Source: Toxoplasma gondii ME49
Lineage: Eukaryota > Apicomplexa > Conoidasida > Eucoccidiorida > Sarcocystidae
Direction: 5' to 3'
Length of the DNA: 64,000 nucleotides
Assembly (NCBI RefSeq): GCF_000006565.2
Contig: NC_031476.1
Location: 1,822,458 to 1,886,457 of the forward strand
This document shows, one piece after another, positions 37,214-50,900 of this stretch. Each line of letters opens with the position of its first letter. Position 1 is the first letter of the stretch. Position numbers and translations under genes: made by a program. A model generated the notes under the pieces. It made no database searches and was not told where the DNA came from. It saw nothing but the letters and a program-made list of their open reading frames with translations.

Positions 37214-39310
37214 AGGCACTCTCGCTGCAGTCAGCGAATCGAGAAGGTTTCCCTCTGTAGAGGAAACGGAGAAACCTTTTTCGAGAAGGAATTGCGGAGA
37301 ACGCTTCTCCTCCTTGACAACGCACTGAGAAGAAGTTCCCCCTCGAAACACAAATTGACGAGGAAGTCGCGCTTCTGAACAGCACATAGAGGAGAACCGT
37401 CCTGGACAAGACAGCAGACTGCGTGGAAAGGTTCTTTCTGCAGATGAATTCCCCCGATAAGGAAGCCAGCGTAATGACGTGGAATTTGAAAAGAAAGCGA
37501 AACCTGCAAGTTCCCGCGTTACACCGAAACAGGCAAAAACTGCGTAGAACAGACACACGCCGACTGGCCCACCAAGAGCGTTGGAATGCTCGCAGGCACC
37601 CTTTTAGAAATTGAACTGCACATGCAAACATCCCCATAAAAAATAGAACTGTATTTCAAATACCCCCTAACAAAGCAGAATTGCAGGGGGAGCATGTAAA
37701 TACCCGCATACAAAAATAGAACTGTTTGTGCAGATTCTCGGATGTCTGGAAGAGGTTTGTATTGAGATACAGCGGTGACTACGTCAGGAGACGACTCAAA
37801 TCTGTATGTATGCATCTACGCGTTGAAAACTACATTATTCCCTCTCCTTTATTCATTAGACCATTAGTCGTCAGTTTCTCTTGCACCTCGTTTTCCAGTT
37901 CGTTTGCTGCATGTTGCGGTTGACTGGACTGGCATTTGCCGACAATGGCGCCAAGTGCTTCTCCACACACACTGTTTATAAACGGATTAGAATCTGCGAA
38001 AGACTGCCAGAGAAGGCGTTTCTGTACTGTTTACTTTTCACTTTGAAAAATTGTCCAGCGGCGCCGTCCAGTACAGCTCTAACTGAAACTGAGACATGAC
38101 CGATTACAATCACGTAGTCTGAGCTCGAGACGAAATGGCCCATGTACACGGACGCATACAAATGTGGGTTTGCATATTATCTCTGAGTAAATATAAATAT
38201 GACCATCTGAATTGCTGAGAGTGCTCTAAGATGTGCCACAAACCTCGAAAACGAGAAACAAACATGTTAGAGGAAGCCAAGCCTGTACAGGGTGGGTCTG
38301 GGCAGTACTTAAGCGCGGAAAAGAACATTATTGATCCTTTAATTCGAGAACCTGCCTCAGGCTATAAGCGTGGAAGAGACCGCAGAGAGAAGAGGTGCGA
38401 GGGGTGAGGGAGAAGGGATGGCCAGTTGTACCTGAAACGCCTCAGAAACTTGTGTATTTGTCGAAGCGCGTCTTGCCATGCTCCTCAGAGTTCCTTCCTC
38501 GCCGACATGGGACGGCGTGTGGAGACAAAGTTTCGGTGGGAGGCAGGGGGCTTGTCCGCAGGCAGGATCCGGTCCGTAGATAAATTGAAGCGTCTGGTTT
38601 GAAGCACTGCGAGAGCGATGGGTTCCCAGTCCGATTGTAAGGATCATAGGAGCAGCTGAGATGTTGTGTTCTCTGGTGTCTTCAGAGAAATGGACTCCCA
38701 GTACGGTGAGAGAGGTCACACTTGTGTCGTCGATTTCCCCAGCTGGAAATGCGCGTGATGCACTCCATTCCTCCACCTGACTCCGAGGTGGTTTGCTTCG
38801 CGTTTTCTTCGCCTCCCCAGAAGAAAGCTTTTTTGCGTGCGGCTCTTCCGTTTCAGATCTGATCCTTCTTTGAGAGCAGTGGAAAACCGTCGCTTTCGGT
38901 TGAACGGAAAAATGACGCAAGCGGAAGAGCGGGCCGGAGAGAGATGATATCTACCAGGGAAGTTGGCGTCAGGGACTTCCACATTTTCGATGGATTCAAA
39001 GTGGAAGAGGAGTCTTGAAACTCCGTTGCCAACGCATTCTACCGACTTTCAAGTGTCTTTGACTCCTGTCACTCTGACGGTTAGCAAAAAGATGAGCAAA
39101 GGACCCGGCCCTGTTGGCGGCCTTCCCGTCTGCGCACCTACGAGAGACAAATACGAACGTTGGTACTTCGACTTTTCCTCTAGTGTTCCCCCATATGAGT
39201 TCCACGACGCACTGCAGGGCCGGTCACGAGTGCTGTCTCATTGCATATCCATCTTCGCCCGTGGCGATATTTCCAAAGGATGGAAATTGATAAATCTAAA
39301 TAGATTGTAC

Positions 39311-39575
39311 CATGATAGATAGGTAGATATATAGATCTAGAGAAAGAGACCTAGGGAGAGAGATACATCTAGAGGACTAGATAGATCTAGAGAGATAGAG
39401 ATGCACAGGTAGATAGATGGATGTATAGGTCTGTATAGACAGGTCTAAAGAGATGGATAGATCTGAATATATAGAGAGGCCTGGGTATATTGGTAGAGAA
39501 ATTGATCTAGAAGGATAGATTTAAAGAGAGAAACAGATATAGATACAAAGGTAGATAGACGAACAGATCTACGTA
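39311..39575. repeat. Degenerate polypurine GATA/TAGATCTAGAG repeat
   Basis: About 265 bp built from TAGATAGA, AGATCTAGAG and GAGAGA units. The plus strand has very few C residues. The units are imperfect, suggesting an old, decayed simple-repeat tract. Confidence 0.85.
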
Positions 39576-41006
39576 TTTCGTCCAGACTCGTCTGAGGAAG
39601 AGGCCTGGAAAAGTGAATATCGTGATACGCGTACAGCTTGTTTACACTTTACTGAGAGTTGACGCAAAGGCTCACTATGTTAGCTCGTATCGGATCCATT
39701 TTTAATCTCCTACCTGGTCTGCGTACACGTCACACAACAGTCCATCTCCAAAGCGCAAACGTAGAGTTTACGGTTCAGCTACACGGCGAGGTCTGGTTTC
39801 CAATCAAACAGATCCACAGGATTTCGATGCGAAAAACGCGTCCGATACAGTGCACCTGGTTATTCATTTTTACAACAAACGAGACCCTTAGGAAGAGCGC
39901 GGCACAGAGTGCAAGCGTCCAGATATCTCTATGGCGCCCGGAAGAGGATCCGCACCACTGCTTATGTAAATACGAGCAAGCAGAGCTTCTCCGAAATAGC
40001 CTTCCGTCTGTTTTTTAGAACTTGTTTTTCAAATCTCCCGTAAATATATGCTGCAACTTGTGCATTTGCCAGAGTTCAACATCTAGTTAGCGAGGCAGCA
40101 GCAGGATGCGATTTCACGGTGCTGCATGCTGCAACACCCTCTTTCGTATTCTTTTGTATGTTCCGGAGTGACTCTCTCTCGACAGGAGAAAGAAGAGTTT
40201 TCATCAACCCTGGAACGCCTTGTACTTTCTCCACTCCCCGTCACACTTGTGGTAGGACGGTCAAGAGTCTTCTTCCATATCTTTCCAGGACTCTACGGAA
40301 TCCTAAGACTGCATCCTTTCACGGCCCGGCTCTGTCTTGTGAGTATGGTCTTCCGGAGTATGAGCGGCGCTATTGCGCAAGCAACATTCATCTTTCGTGG
40401 GAGATTCGTTTCTAACTTACACCGAGATTTTGCTGGGGGGTCTAGTCTGAAGGTTTCGACTCGTGGTTTAGATCGTGAAGGACATGGAGGCCCGGAACAA
40501 GAACGCGATTCGGGATATGCTTTGTTTCGCGGATCGAAGTTTCGGAACGCGTATCTCATGAGCATACCAACACAGAAAAAAGGATTAAGTTTACCTTTGC
40601 TTTCGTGGACGCATCCCGAAGGGTGCTGTCGGCGCCGCCGCATTTGAAGGACTTACGCTCCTCTTCCACGCCTTGTCACAGTCTTCCGCGCCACACTGGG
40701 AGACCCGCGCATACGGGGGAACAAAAAAAACTTTCCATCTGCTTTTTTGAGCTTTTTTCCGTTTTCTCACCAAGAGACGTTATTAAGAAGTTCCTGTCTC
40801 AAACGAAGAGACTTCCTTTCCCCTCAGTGTCTCCCATTGTCTCGTGATTGCGGCAGCTGAGACGACCAGCGATGTCTCAGTCTGCTGCTTTTCTCATGGC
40901 AACAGTCACAGTGGCGGTCAAATCTTTCAAGAGAAAACCGTGTCGAACTCCAGAAGAACCTAGCCGTGAACTTTCCCTTGAAATCGTGGGTTTTCGCTGT
41001 TTCCTC

Positions 41007-41014
41007 TGCATGCA
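41007..41014. promoter_or_regulatory. TGCATGCA octamer upstream of the OSCA-type gene
   Basis: A perfect TGCATGCA palindrome lies about 0.9 kb 5' of the ATG at 41911. It matches the extended form of the coccidian GCATGC promoter element. Role inferred from position. Confidence 0.35.
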
Positions 41015-41910
41015 TAACTATGCTCCTTCCGGTTCTTCATCCGGGTGTGTGTATGCGACGGGGCTCTGCATTTTTGCCATTTTTGCCGGCCGAGCTCCCG
41101 TTTCCCCGTGGTCGATTTTTGCCGCGCGAACGGCGAGAAAGCGACACCGCAGGCAAGCGGAGACTCGTCTCGAAGGGGTCTGTGTCAAAATTTCCGAGGA
41201 ATTCTGTGTTCCACGCGTTCTGCCTCTGAAAAAGACTTCTCACCGATATACATACACACACCACCAGTCAGCTGTATGCCCCCCGTGAAACAGCCAATGC
41301 GTTTGGCTTGCGAGCGCGTCTACCGCTCCTGCTGATTTTCGCGTCCTTTTCCCCAAACTTTCCCGCTTTTTGTCTCGAACTCGCAGCTTTCTCGCTGCCG
41401 TTCGGCCGTCTAGCCGCGGGCGCCGTCCCCTTTGTCGTGTGTGTGTAAGGCTGTCGAACTCGCGGCCGTGGACAGGTTCCTTCTGAAGGGCGTCTCAACG
41501 CTTTCGCGCTTCCCGGAGTCTCGACTCCAGTCGCTCCTCCTTTTTTGCCGCCTTTTCTCCCGTCGTTCCGATATTTTTGCTTGCGGAGACCTCCTGTCTC
41601 CTCTGCCGGAGTTTCCGCGCGTCCAGCTCCTCTCTAAGAAGCATTTTTTTCGCTCTGTTTAGGTGCCGCGGTCGTCAACGAGGTTTGGACGGAGGACGCG
41701 CGAACTTCTTTTTCTTGCCAGTCTACGTTTTGGCCCCAAGTCGCTTTTAAGAAACGCGTGTAACCACGGACGCGAACCAAGCGCAGCAACTTGAAGGCCG
41801 TCTGAAGCAGGAACGGGGGCAAGGTGCTGGCCTTCAGCAGTCTGCGATCTCGAAAAGGTACTCCCCGTCGGCCATGCTCCAGGCGCCTATTCTAGACTTC
41901 TTTTTCTCCG

Positions 41911-44900
41911 ATGGAGTGCAAGACGCAGAGGGAGACAGACGAGACTCTGCTTCTTCCCGGAGGAAGAGGTCTTGCCTCTCTTGGAGCGCAAACGTTCTCT
42001 GAGCACTCCTCGGATCGAGACGCCAGTTGCCACCGCCCGAACCTGTCTGTCTCACCTCTTTTCAGAGAACATGCGTCTGCAGATCGGCGTTCGTTCCCCT
42101 CGACAGGTCGGTATTTGTCGGGAAGATGGGGAGCCTCCTGTCTCGTTCTGTGTCTTTTCTTGCCGGCGTTTCTTCGACATGGCGACAGCAACGCTCTGTC
42201 GAGCCCCCTCGCTGTCGCCTGCGCCCACACACTGCCAACGGAGGGACGTGGAACAGTTTCAGAAGGAAACCATAAACATGTCAGGCCTGTAGACGAAGCA
42301 GTTGAAAGACATCCTCGACAAACGAAGAGAAAGGCTTCTCTGGGAGATGAGGATCCTTCAAAAACCGGGATATTCTCCCCCACAGACTGGCTACCCCACA
42401 TAACCTTTCCGGCCTCTTCCTCTCCTTCCCCTCCTTCTTCCTCTCATTTTTCCTCTCATTTTTCCTCTCCTTCTCCTTCTTCTCCTTCTCATTCTTCTCC
42501 TTCTTCCTCTCCCTCTTCTTCTTTGGAGCATGATTTGATCCACTCTTCACCTGTCTTGTTCCGCGAAGGAGATGAAGGTGCACAAACGCGACTTCCCGCT
42601 GGAGATGGAGAGAGGAAAGAACTGCTGAGAGCGTTTCTCGCTGCGCCTTCGCTTGCCCCAGATCCCGAGACATCCGCGCAGAACCTGCACCCGCAAAACA
42701 GGGTGCACAGCAGAGAAGCGCGAGGAAGGGAAGAAGAGAGAGGAGATGGTGATGTGTGGATGAGAGGTTTTTCTCCTGTGTTGGGTCGAGGTCCTTCCCC
42801 GCAAGATGGAAACCGAATTCTCGGTAGAGACTCCTCGTCTTTCCGCGTTCCGTCAGGGGAGACGCTTGACGCTGGAGATCCGCGCTTTGCTTTCGAGGCC
42901 CACAAAGACACAAAAGATCCTCCTGACGCGTCCTTCTCTGCGTCTCCTTCCCTCTTCCTCTCGTCACTGTCGGATTCCTCAGAGGCGAGAAGTCGCCTCC
43001 CCTGGCGAGTTTTCATCGGAAACAAAAATACGCCTTTACGCATTCAAGTCGTGTCTGGGAAGAAGTCCTTCTCTCGACGCCTAGAGCCTGCGTCTTCCCC
43101 GTCTTCTCTTTCGCGTCTCTCCCTTTCTTCTTCTCGTTCCTCTTCTTCGTTGTCTCCGTCGTCTTCTTCGGACGCGAGCCTTCCTGCGGTCCCTCGGGAG
43201 GATCTCCTGGAGGTGCATGCAGCGCAGGCGTTCTCCGGCTCCCCAGAAGAGAGCAAGTTTGTGGTGCTGGACACCGAGCTTCGCGGACTTCTTCTCACAG
43301 CCCTGTACGACATTCTCCTGTTTCTCTTGGCCCTCCTGTGCTGGCTGCGGCTTCGGAGATTTCGTGGAGACCATCTCTGTCTCCCTCCAGATGTCTGGCG
43401 AGCGTCGCTGTCCCTCAGGGAGCCCCCCGTGCTCACCAGAGATCTCTGCGCTGGCTCCATTCCGGTACCTGCTGCTTCACATCCTGTCTCTGAAGCTGTC
43501 CGTCCCCCCTCTTCGTTTTCTCATTTGTCTTCTTATGTGTCTCCTCAAACGTCTGCTCCTCCTCAAACGTCTGCTCCTCCTCAACCGTCTTCTTTTCCGC
43601 ATGCGTCTGCGTGTCTTCCTCACGCGTCTCCGGACGCCTGTCCGCTGTCTCCTTCCTCTGCGGTGTCGTTCGTCTCTCCTCCTTCGGATTTGGAGGCGGG
43701 AGGCGTGGAGGGCGCGTTGGCGCTGGAGGATTTCGCTGGGCCGGCGGCGAGGGGATCTGGGCGAGAGGGTGAGGGAAGGGAAGCCGACTGGCGCGGCGGT
43801 CCGAAGGGAGCTTTTTCGACGCCGCTGCATGCGCTGAGTCTGAATCCGCCGCTGGTCGTGCCGCTCCTGTCTCCGCTCGAACAGAGACAGGCGAAGGACG
43901 GAGACAGGGCCGCGCGGACCGCGGCAGTCGTCGAGAGAGTCGAGCCGAGCTTCCAGGTGTCTCCGTCGCTCGCCGCGCGGCCGCCGGAGGCGGGAGTCCA
44001 CGGAACGCAGGTCGACACTCCCGCTGTACAGTCACCGGAGGTGAGAGGCGAGGACAGCGAGTCTCGCCAGTCCTTCAGAAGCGCGCGTCGATGGCGGCCG
44101 TATCATAGCTTCAAGGTGTGTTGTCGCTCGGCCTTGAAAATGTGGAGAACGTTAAGAGACATATACCTCGCGATGGAGAGTCCAGTGGCTCTGCTGCACC
44201 GGAGGTCATGCTCGGAGAAGAAGAGAAGAAGAGACCCTCGCGCAGAACAAGCCGAAGCGCGCCACAGACACCTGACCGACCCCACGCACCTGACCTCAGA
44301 AAAGAGCAACGAAGAAGAAGGCGGAAGAAGGGAGAGCAGAGAAAACAAGCGAGAACAAAAGGAAGAACAACAGAGAGAACAAGAGGGAAAACAAGAGAGA
44401 GAACAAGAAAGAGGACGAACTGGATGGAGGGGGATGCCTCCTTCAGTGTCGTGCGTGGAAGACTCGAGAGAGGGCGAGGGACGAGCAGAGACACAAAGAC
44501 CGCGCTCTGGGTCTTGGGAAGGCAAACGATGGCTTTTCCGCGAGCTCTGGCGCACCGCGTCCGAGGGAGACGAACTCGATTTCAATTGTCTCAAAGGAGA
44601 CATGGCTGTCTATCTCCACTTCCTCAGGACGGCCCGGGCATGTTGTCAGGCCCTCTGCATTGCAGGTGAGAACTGCAGGACTTTTCCTCTCTTCTCCAAG
44701 TCCAGTTAACGACTTCTCCCCAGTCGTCTCGCTGTCAAGAGGAGGCACACGAGATAACGTCTCCAGAGAATTTACTCCACGTAATGCATGTACATATACG
44801 AACGTAAGGTCTGCAGATGTGCGTTTTGACGTCTGTTCCCGTTTGTGTACGTTTGAACGCAGGTTTAGGTCCATTTTGTCGGGGGAAGGATATTTAAGGT

Positions 44901-47900
44901 GTGGAGGAGAGTCTGCATATGCTCATGCAGGCGACTTGTAGAAGCCAGGCTGCCTTTTTTTCTTCTGTGTCTGGGTCGCGGTGTCTTCTTCACAAACGCA
45001 TAAAAGCGCTCACACATCCGCTCTCTTTGTACATATACGCAACTGTACATGTACGTATCTGTACGCGAGCAGACACGTAAGTATTCAGATTCGGAGGGTA
45101 CGTACAGAGAGATTCGTAGAATCGATAGACAAGGATACGCAGAGCGAGCAAACGCAGAGCGAGCATATGCAGAGCAAGCATATGCAGAGCGAGCATATGC
45201 AGAGCGAGCAAATGCAGAGGGAGGTCGACAGCTGCGTGCAGCTTCAGGGTGACAGAGACAGGTGGAAAAGGACAGAAGGTGTGGAGTTTCGAAGGTCGAC
45301 GTAAGTGAGAAGAAGTCTTTCTTCTGGGTTGTAGCTTTTTGTTCACGCTGCGTTTGTTTGCGTCTTTCAGGTTTCTTGGTTCTGATTCCGCTGTACGTGG
45401 TGGGCGAGAAGCCACACAGAGAGTTTTACACTTTCCTCGACATGTGCACCGCGGTCGACAAATCGTCCAAAAGCGTTCTCTGGAGCATGTACGGAGTGTC
45501 TTGGATCTTCTCCGTGATGGTCTACTACGCGATCTACCAATTCTGGCTGTTCTTGAAGGTACCGACCGTGACAAGATTGCACATTCTTTTCTTTCTTCTT
45601 CCCTCTGGATGCGTTTCGGGTGTCTGGTTCGTTCTCCCCCCTGTCTGCTTCTGTCATTTGTCCTCACTTCCCCGTTTTTCTCGGTGGACCAGACAGGTGC
45701 GTCTTCCGTCTCTCTGCCCTCTTTTCTCCTCTTGCATGCTCCGAAATGACTTTTGCTCAACCGTAAAAAAAGCGATCTCCCAACACTCGCTGCCCTTTTT
45801 TCTTTGTCGGCTCTCTTCTGGCAGGCGATTCGCAGCCAGCTGATCCCGGCGCGTCCGTCGGTCGGAGCTCAAGTGTCTCCTTTCCGCTTTCCCCGCTCGA
45901 CAGGGCACGGCTGGTGTGCGCCGCAGGTCATCGGCAGGCGATCGCCGCTGAGTGGGCCTTTGCCCGCGTCTTTCGCTCCCGCGTCCACGACATCGACAGA
46001 AGAGGGTACGGCGCTACCTCCCGCAGCAAAGGACGCTTGTCAGGAAATGCCGACGCTTGCGCCGCTCCGTGATCCTTCACAGCATTCTACGAATACTCCA
46101 CATCCTCACCCTCTGCCCCCCACCCCCCTGTCTTCTTCCTCGTCCTCCTCGTCTTCCTCTGCTCGCGGGATTTCCTCTTCTTTTGCTTCTTCGTTTTCTT
46201 CTTTTCCGCCTCGAGGCGACGGTGCGTGGCTGGCGCCGCCACAAGCCTTCGCGGTGATGCTGACGAACGTCGATCGACGCGTAGTGGATGCGCATGCGTT
46301 CGCCGCGGCCTTTGTGGACCTCCACCAACTGTACTGCAGTGTGTGTACACCCGGGCGCATGCGGCAGGTGCGCCTGCTGCAGGCGGAACAGGCGAAGAAC
46401 GCGCGAGAAGGGAGACGCCGAGGCCGGACTCAGGCTCTGGGGACCGACGACTCTGCTCTGCTGCTGCAGGCGGAAGAGCGACGCACAGACAAAGGCCTCG
46501 AGAGCACTTTGTCTTGCTCCGTTTCCGACAAGCAAAGAAGCCAGCGACGAAGAGAGGAAAGCGCCAGAAGTCGTGACTCAGACACCCATCTTACAAGCAA
46601 AGCGAGAAGCAGACAGAAAGGCAGAGAGAGAAGCGGAGAAGGCAGTGGAGAGAGAAGTGGAGGGAGAAGAGAAGAGCGAAGCAGAGAGGAGGCTGAGAGC
46701 AGCGGAAAGGGGGGACAATGGAGAGAGGTGGTTGGCGCGAAGGCCGTGAGAAGCGCGTCGCCTTCGAGAGCGACGGGGGCGGGAGAACTGGAGAGCGACA
46801 GAACGAGGCCAGAAGAAGAAAAGCAAAAACTGGAAGGCAGAGAGAAAAACAAATGCTTGCACAAGTCGCCGAGCAATCCTGAAGAACTTACGCGGCTGGG
46901 GCAGACACATGCAGACCAAAGAAACTTTGACAAGGGGGATAGCGACTCAGAAGAACTCTGCTCCTGCTTTGTCCCCGGCTCCATCTCCTGCAAGTGCTCG
47001 TGCGTCCTCAAAGTCAGACTCGTCATGCAGTGCGGGAAGCGAACATGGTGAGAAATCTCTGATGCACACACACAGGCACATGTATCTTTTCTCTCTGTGT
47101 CGATCCGTCGATCTCGAGACCCGTTTAGCTCCGCTTCTGTCTCTGTGCCTATCTGTATGCATTTATCTCTACATATCTCTGCATATGGACAGACGTATCT
47201 ATTTACAGGAAGACATAGAAATGTACGTAGATGTACATAGGTTTGAATAAAAAACAAAGGTCGACGTACAATGTTTCAGAGAGATTCATGGATGCAACTG
47301 TAAATTGTTCTTACAGAGAAACAGGCATATGCACATATATCTGTATATATATATATATATATATGTAGATATATATATGTATGTACCTATATATATGTAG
47401 ATATATATATATATATATATTGATGCATACATGTATATACATATATGTATTCATATGCAGATGTGTATATGTCTCGTTCTATACATGCCCTTCCGCCCTG
47501 GCGGTCCCTGCGGTGTGCAGACGGCCGGACGCCTCCAGTCGACGACTTTTCGAAGTTCCGGGGGAAAGGGAATGTTTGCTGGTAGTTGTTTTTGCCTGGA
47601 TCTCCACATTACTTTACGTTTCACTGTGTTCCCTTATGTTGTCAGTGGGTTAAATTAGTTGCATTTTTTATCACGGCCTACAGCAGCTGTCTCCGCCCGG
47701 TCTCCCTTCTGACGCCGGTTGCGCGAGAATATTTCTTGAACAAATCCATCTTCTGCTCCACGTTTTGTCGCTGCTTTCAAAAGCTTCTTTTCCAAATGTT
47801 TGCAGCATTTTCAAAGACGTTTTCAAATTTATTTTCAGCGTTTTTCCAGGATTGCGCAGTTTCAGTTGGTCGAAAGACTGACTTTCCATGTTGTTCTCGC

Positions 47901-50900
47901 AGTTTGGAAGACGTTCTAGAGATGTTTTCGCGAACCTTCGTCGCACTTGGGGAGCATTGGTTTTCACTCATTTCCACGGCTCTGTGGCATTTTGAGGGAT
48001 TACAGTTTTTTCACCGTGTCTGCAGCGTCGATGACACCCTGCCGCCCCGAACATATCTTCGCCTCCATCCGCCGGCGGACGGGGGCGGACTGGTGTCTCC
48101 GAGCGCCCTCCGACTGTCTCCAGGGACGCCTCTGGCTTCTGTCTCAGGATTCGACGGATCTCATTTCCACGGCAATTCGCTCGGTGCCTTGGCGCTTCCT
48201 TCGTCGCAGGAGATCCGCCGGGCCGCGCCGCTCGCAGCGTCTCCGTCGCCGTTCGCGCGAGACGGCCGCTTGCCGCCGCTTCTCTCGCCGGCCTCGCTCT
48301 TTCTCCACGACCGCTCAGCTGTATGGACACCCGAGGAAGATCGATTCTTTGCAGGCGAAGAGGCGCAGGATACACCAGTGATTTTTACCCCCGCCGCGCA
48401 CCAGCAGTCCAGGAAAAGGGGATCGACGCACGAGCCGGGAGAACGAGACAGCGAAGGAAGAGGACAAGCGAGAGAACAAGGAAGAGAACAAGGAAGAGAA
48501 GGAGGAGAACAAGGCAGAGAAAGAAGGAGTGAAAGAGAGGGAAGGGAAGGCGAGGAAAAAGCGGGAGGTCGCGGATCGACACGATGCTGCGGGTGTCGAG
48601 GGAGAAGCGCCAGATGTGACCGAGACGATGAGGAGAGAGACGAAGCTCCAGTCTCGAGGCGACCCCCATGTCGTCCTCTCGCGCCCTACCGAAACGCTGG
48701 AATCGCCTTCGTCGTCTTCGACAACCAAGTTTGCGCCAAGGAAGCACTCCACAGTGCGTTGTTTGTTGAGTCTGTGTTAAACTGAAATCCCCACAGTGTA
48801 GCAGGATGGACAGATACCGAGCTGCATGCATTCCTAAGCATATGTAGATACTTTTGTATTTACTGCTGTGTGCATATATTCATGCATATTTTTATATACA
48901 TATATATATATATATATATTGTATATATATATATATGTGTATATTTCTGTGCATATTTATGTAGATTTCTCCCTCATTACGTACATGTGTAGGCATCTCC
49001 CCTGAGGGATTGTCGGTGCGTCTTTGCATGCATGGGCATCTCGGATTATGGTGTCTGTTTCGATTTGTCTGAATGTGCAAGCACGCAAGGGACTCTCGAG
49101 TTGCTGCTTCGAGTCCGAGTTTCGGGTCGTCTCTGTTCCGGTCGGTTGAGGGGAAATGAGGTTTCTTCAACGGTGACTGTGTTTGCCTCCTTGAAAAGTG
49201 AAGTCTGGCCGCAACATGGAGAACGGAAAGTCGATACGCGGTCCGCAGTCGCCCGGGAGGATCGACAGCAGTCAAACGGCGGCTGTGTCTGCTTTGCATG
49301 TTTTTCTCTGCCAGACTCTTATCGGTACCGCGCCGCGAGTCGCGCTCAAGGCCGAGACGCCGCTGTCTCTTTCTCCAAAGTTCGCTTCTCGCCGGCTCCC
49401 GCCCCGTCCGACGTCAACTGGGAGCATCTGCATGTGTCTCGCCTCAGTCAGGTACGAATGGTTTTCCTGCCCTTCTCACTGGCGATTATGGAGCCCAATG
49501 CCTCGTTCTTTTTCTCTCAAGTGCTTCCTTCTTTCTCTTCGCTGTCTTGGTTTCTTCCGTTTCCGTTTTTTGTATTCTCTCTTCCTCTTCAGAGCCTTCT
49601 TCCTCTCACTCTTAAAAACGCACTTACAAGTTGCTTCTGGTCTCCGTCCTTCTCTCGACCTGCGACTCCTCACTCTTTCCCTCTCCTCTTTCGAGCGGCG
49701 GTGGCACTCGACTTTTCTTTTTTTCTCCGTTGTGCGCAAGTTGCTCTGTCGCTCGTCTTTCACTGAGACACGGCTGCGTCTGCCCAGGACTCACGCCGTT
49801 GTTTTCCACCATCCGCGGTGCGTTTTCTCCCCGCGTTTCTCTCTGTCCAGGTGAGCCGCGTAGTGGGGTTGAACGCTCTCCTCGTCGTGCTCTGCGTGAC
49901 AATCATTTCACCAGTGGCGGTGTTGAATGAGTTAACACCCATTGTCGAGTCCATCGACGAACAACTCATCGAACACCGCCTGACGCGTCTGACCATCACC
50001 GGTAAGGAACTAAAAAAACGAAAAAAAACGAAAAAACGCAAAAAACACGAAAAACTGACAGACAGCTCGCACGCAGTGCACAGCCACCCTCACGAGACGC
50101 ACATAAAAACATATTTATTTAATTAGTTGTATGTATATATATATATATATATGTTTGTGTGAATATTTGCATATATATAGGCATATGTCGGGAGATATTC
50201 GGGTGGGCAAAGAGAGACTGAGAGAAATCGAGTTCGCACGACATCTGCGTCTCTGTCTTTCAAGCGACAGCAGTGCAAAATACAGACACACACACACACA
50301 ACTCATCTGATAAACATATATGTATATGTATATATATATGCATCTATATACGTATATGTATCCCTGTATTTATTTAGATATATATGTAACGAAAGCAGAA
50401 ATGTAAGCTATTGATGTAGGATTGACAACAAGGAGTACGCGTGGAGATATCTACATAGGGAAGAACGTAGAGTCAAGGAAGTGTGTCTCTAGATGTTTTG
50501 CTTGTGCCTCGGTGCCTCTTGAGGGCAGAGGAACGGGATGTCTAGACAAGAGAGTGAAGAAGAGCGCTCAAGCCTTTGTGCAGTTCCTTGCTTTTCTGTG
50601 TCTCAGCCTGGCTGCCGCCTTTGATTCTGCTCTGCATTAACAGTTTCGTCCAGCCGCTCTTGGTGTCCTACGTTGCTGCCGGATCCGGTAAATCCTTTTT
50701 CCTGGCTTCTGACGCATTCCAAAACGTCTCGCTTTCTTTTGAGAAGTTTCTTGCATCTGCAGATGGATGTAATGCATGCACACGTTTATCGATGCACGTA
50801 AATACATGTATATACCTATACACATATACATACATTGCACGTAAATACATGTATATACCTATACACATATACATACATTGCACGTAAATACATGTATATA

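Larger units (their letters stand above)
36725..41910. other. Divergent intergenic region between the RAP and OSCA-type genes (about 5.2 kb)
   Basis: This should carry both promoters. It contains the GCATGC cluster at 36996-37213, a polypurine GATA/TAGA repeat at 39311-39575 and a TGCATGCA octamer at 41007-41014. Several open frames of 100-190 codons occur (minus 38357-38920; plus 39659-40018 and 40126-40647). None matches a family I know, and none has convincing start plus splice context, so they are not called as genes. Confidence 0.55.

Noticed and set aside
40126..40647. 173-codon plus-strand open frame upstream of the OSCA-type gene
   Set aside because: No recognised domain and no clear splice link to 41911, where an in-frame stop sits just before the ATG. 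Left as unexplained open sequence.
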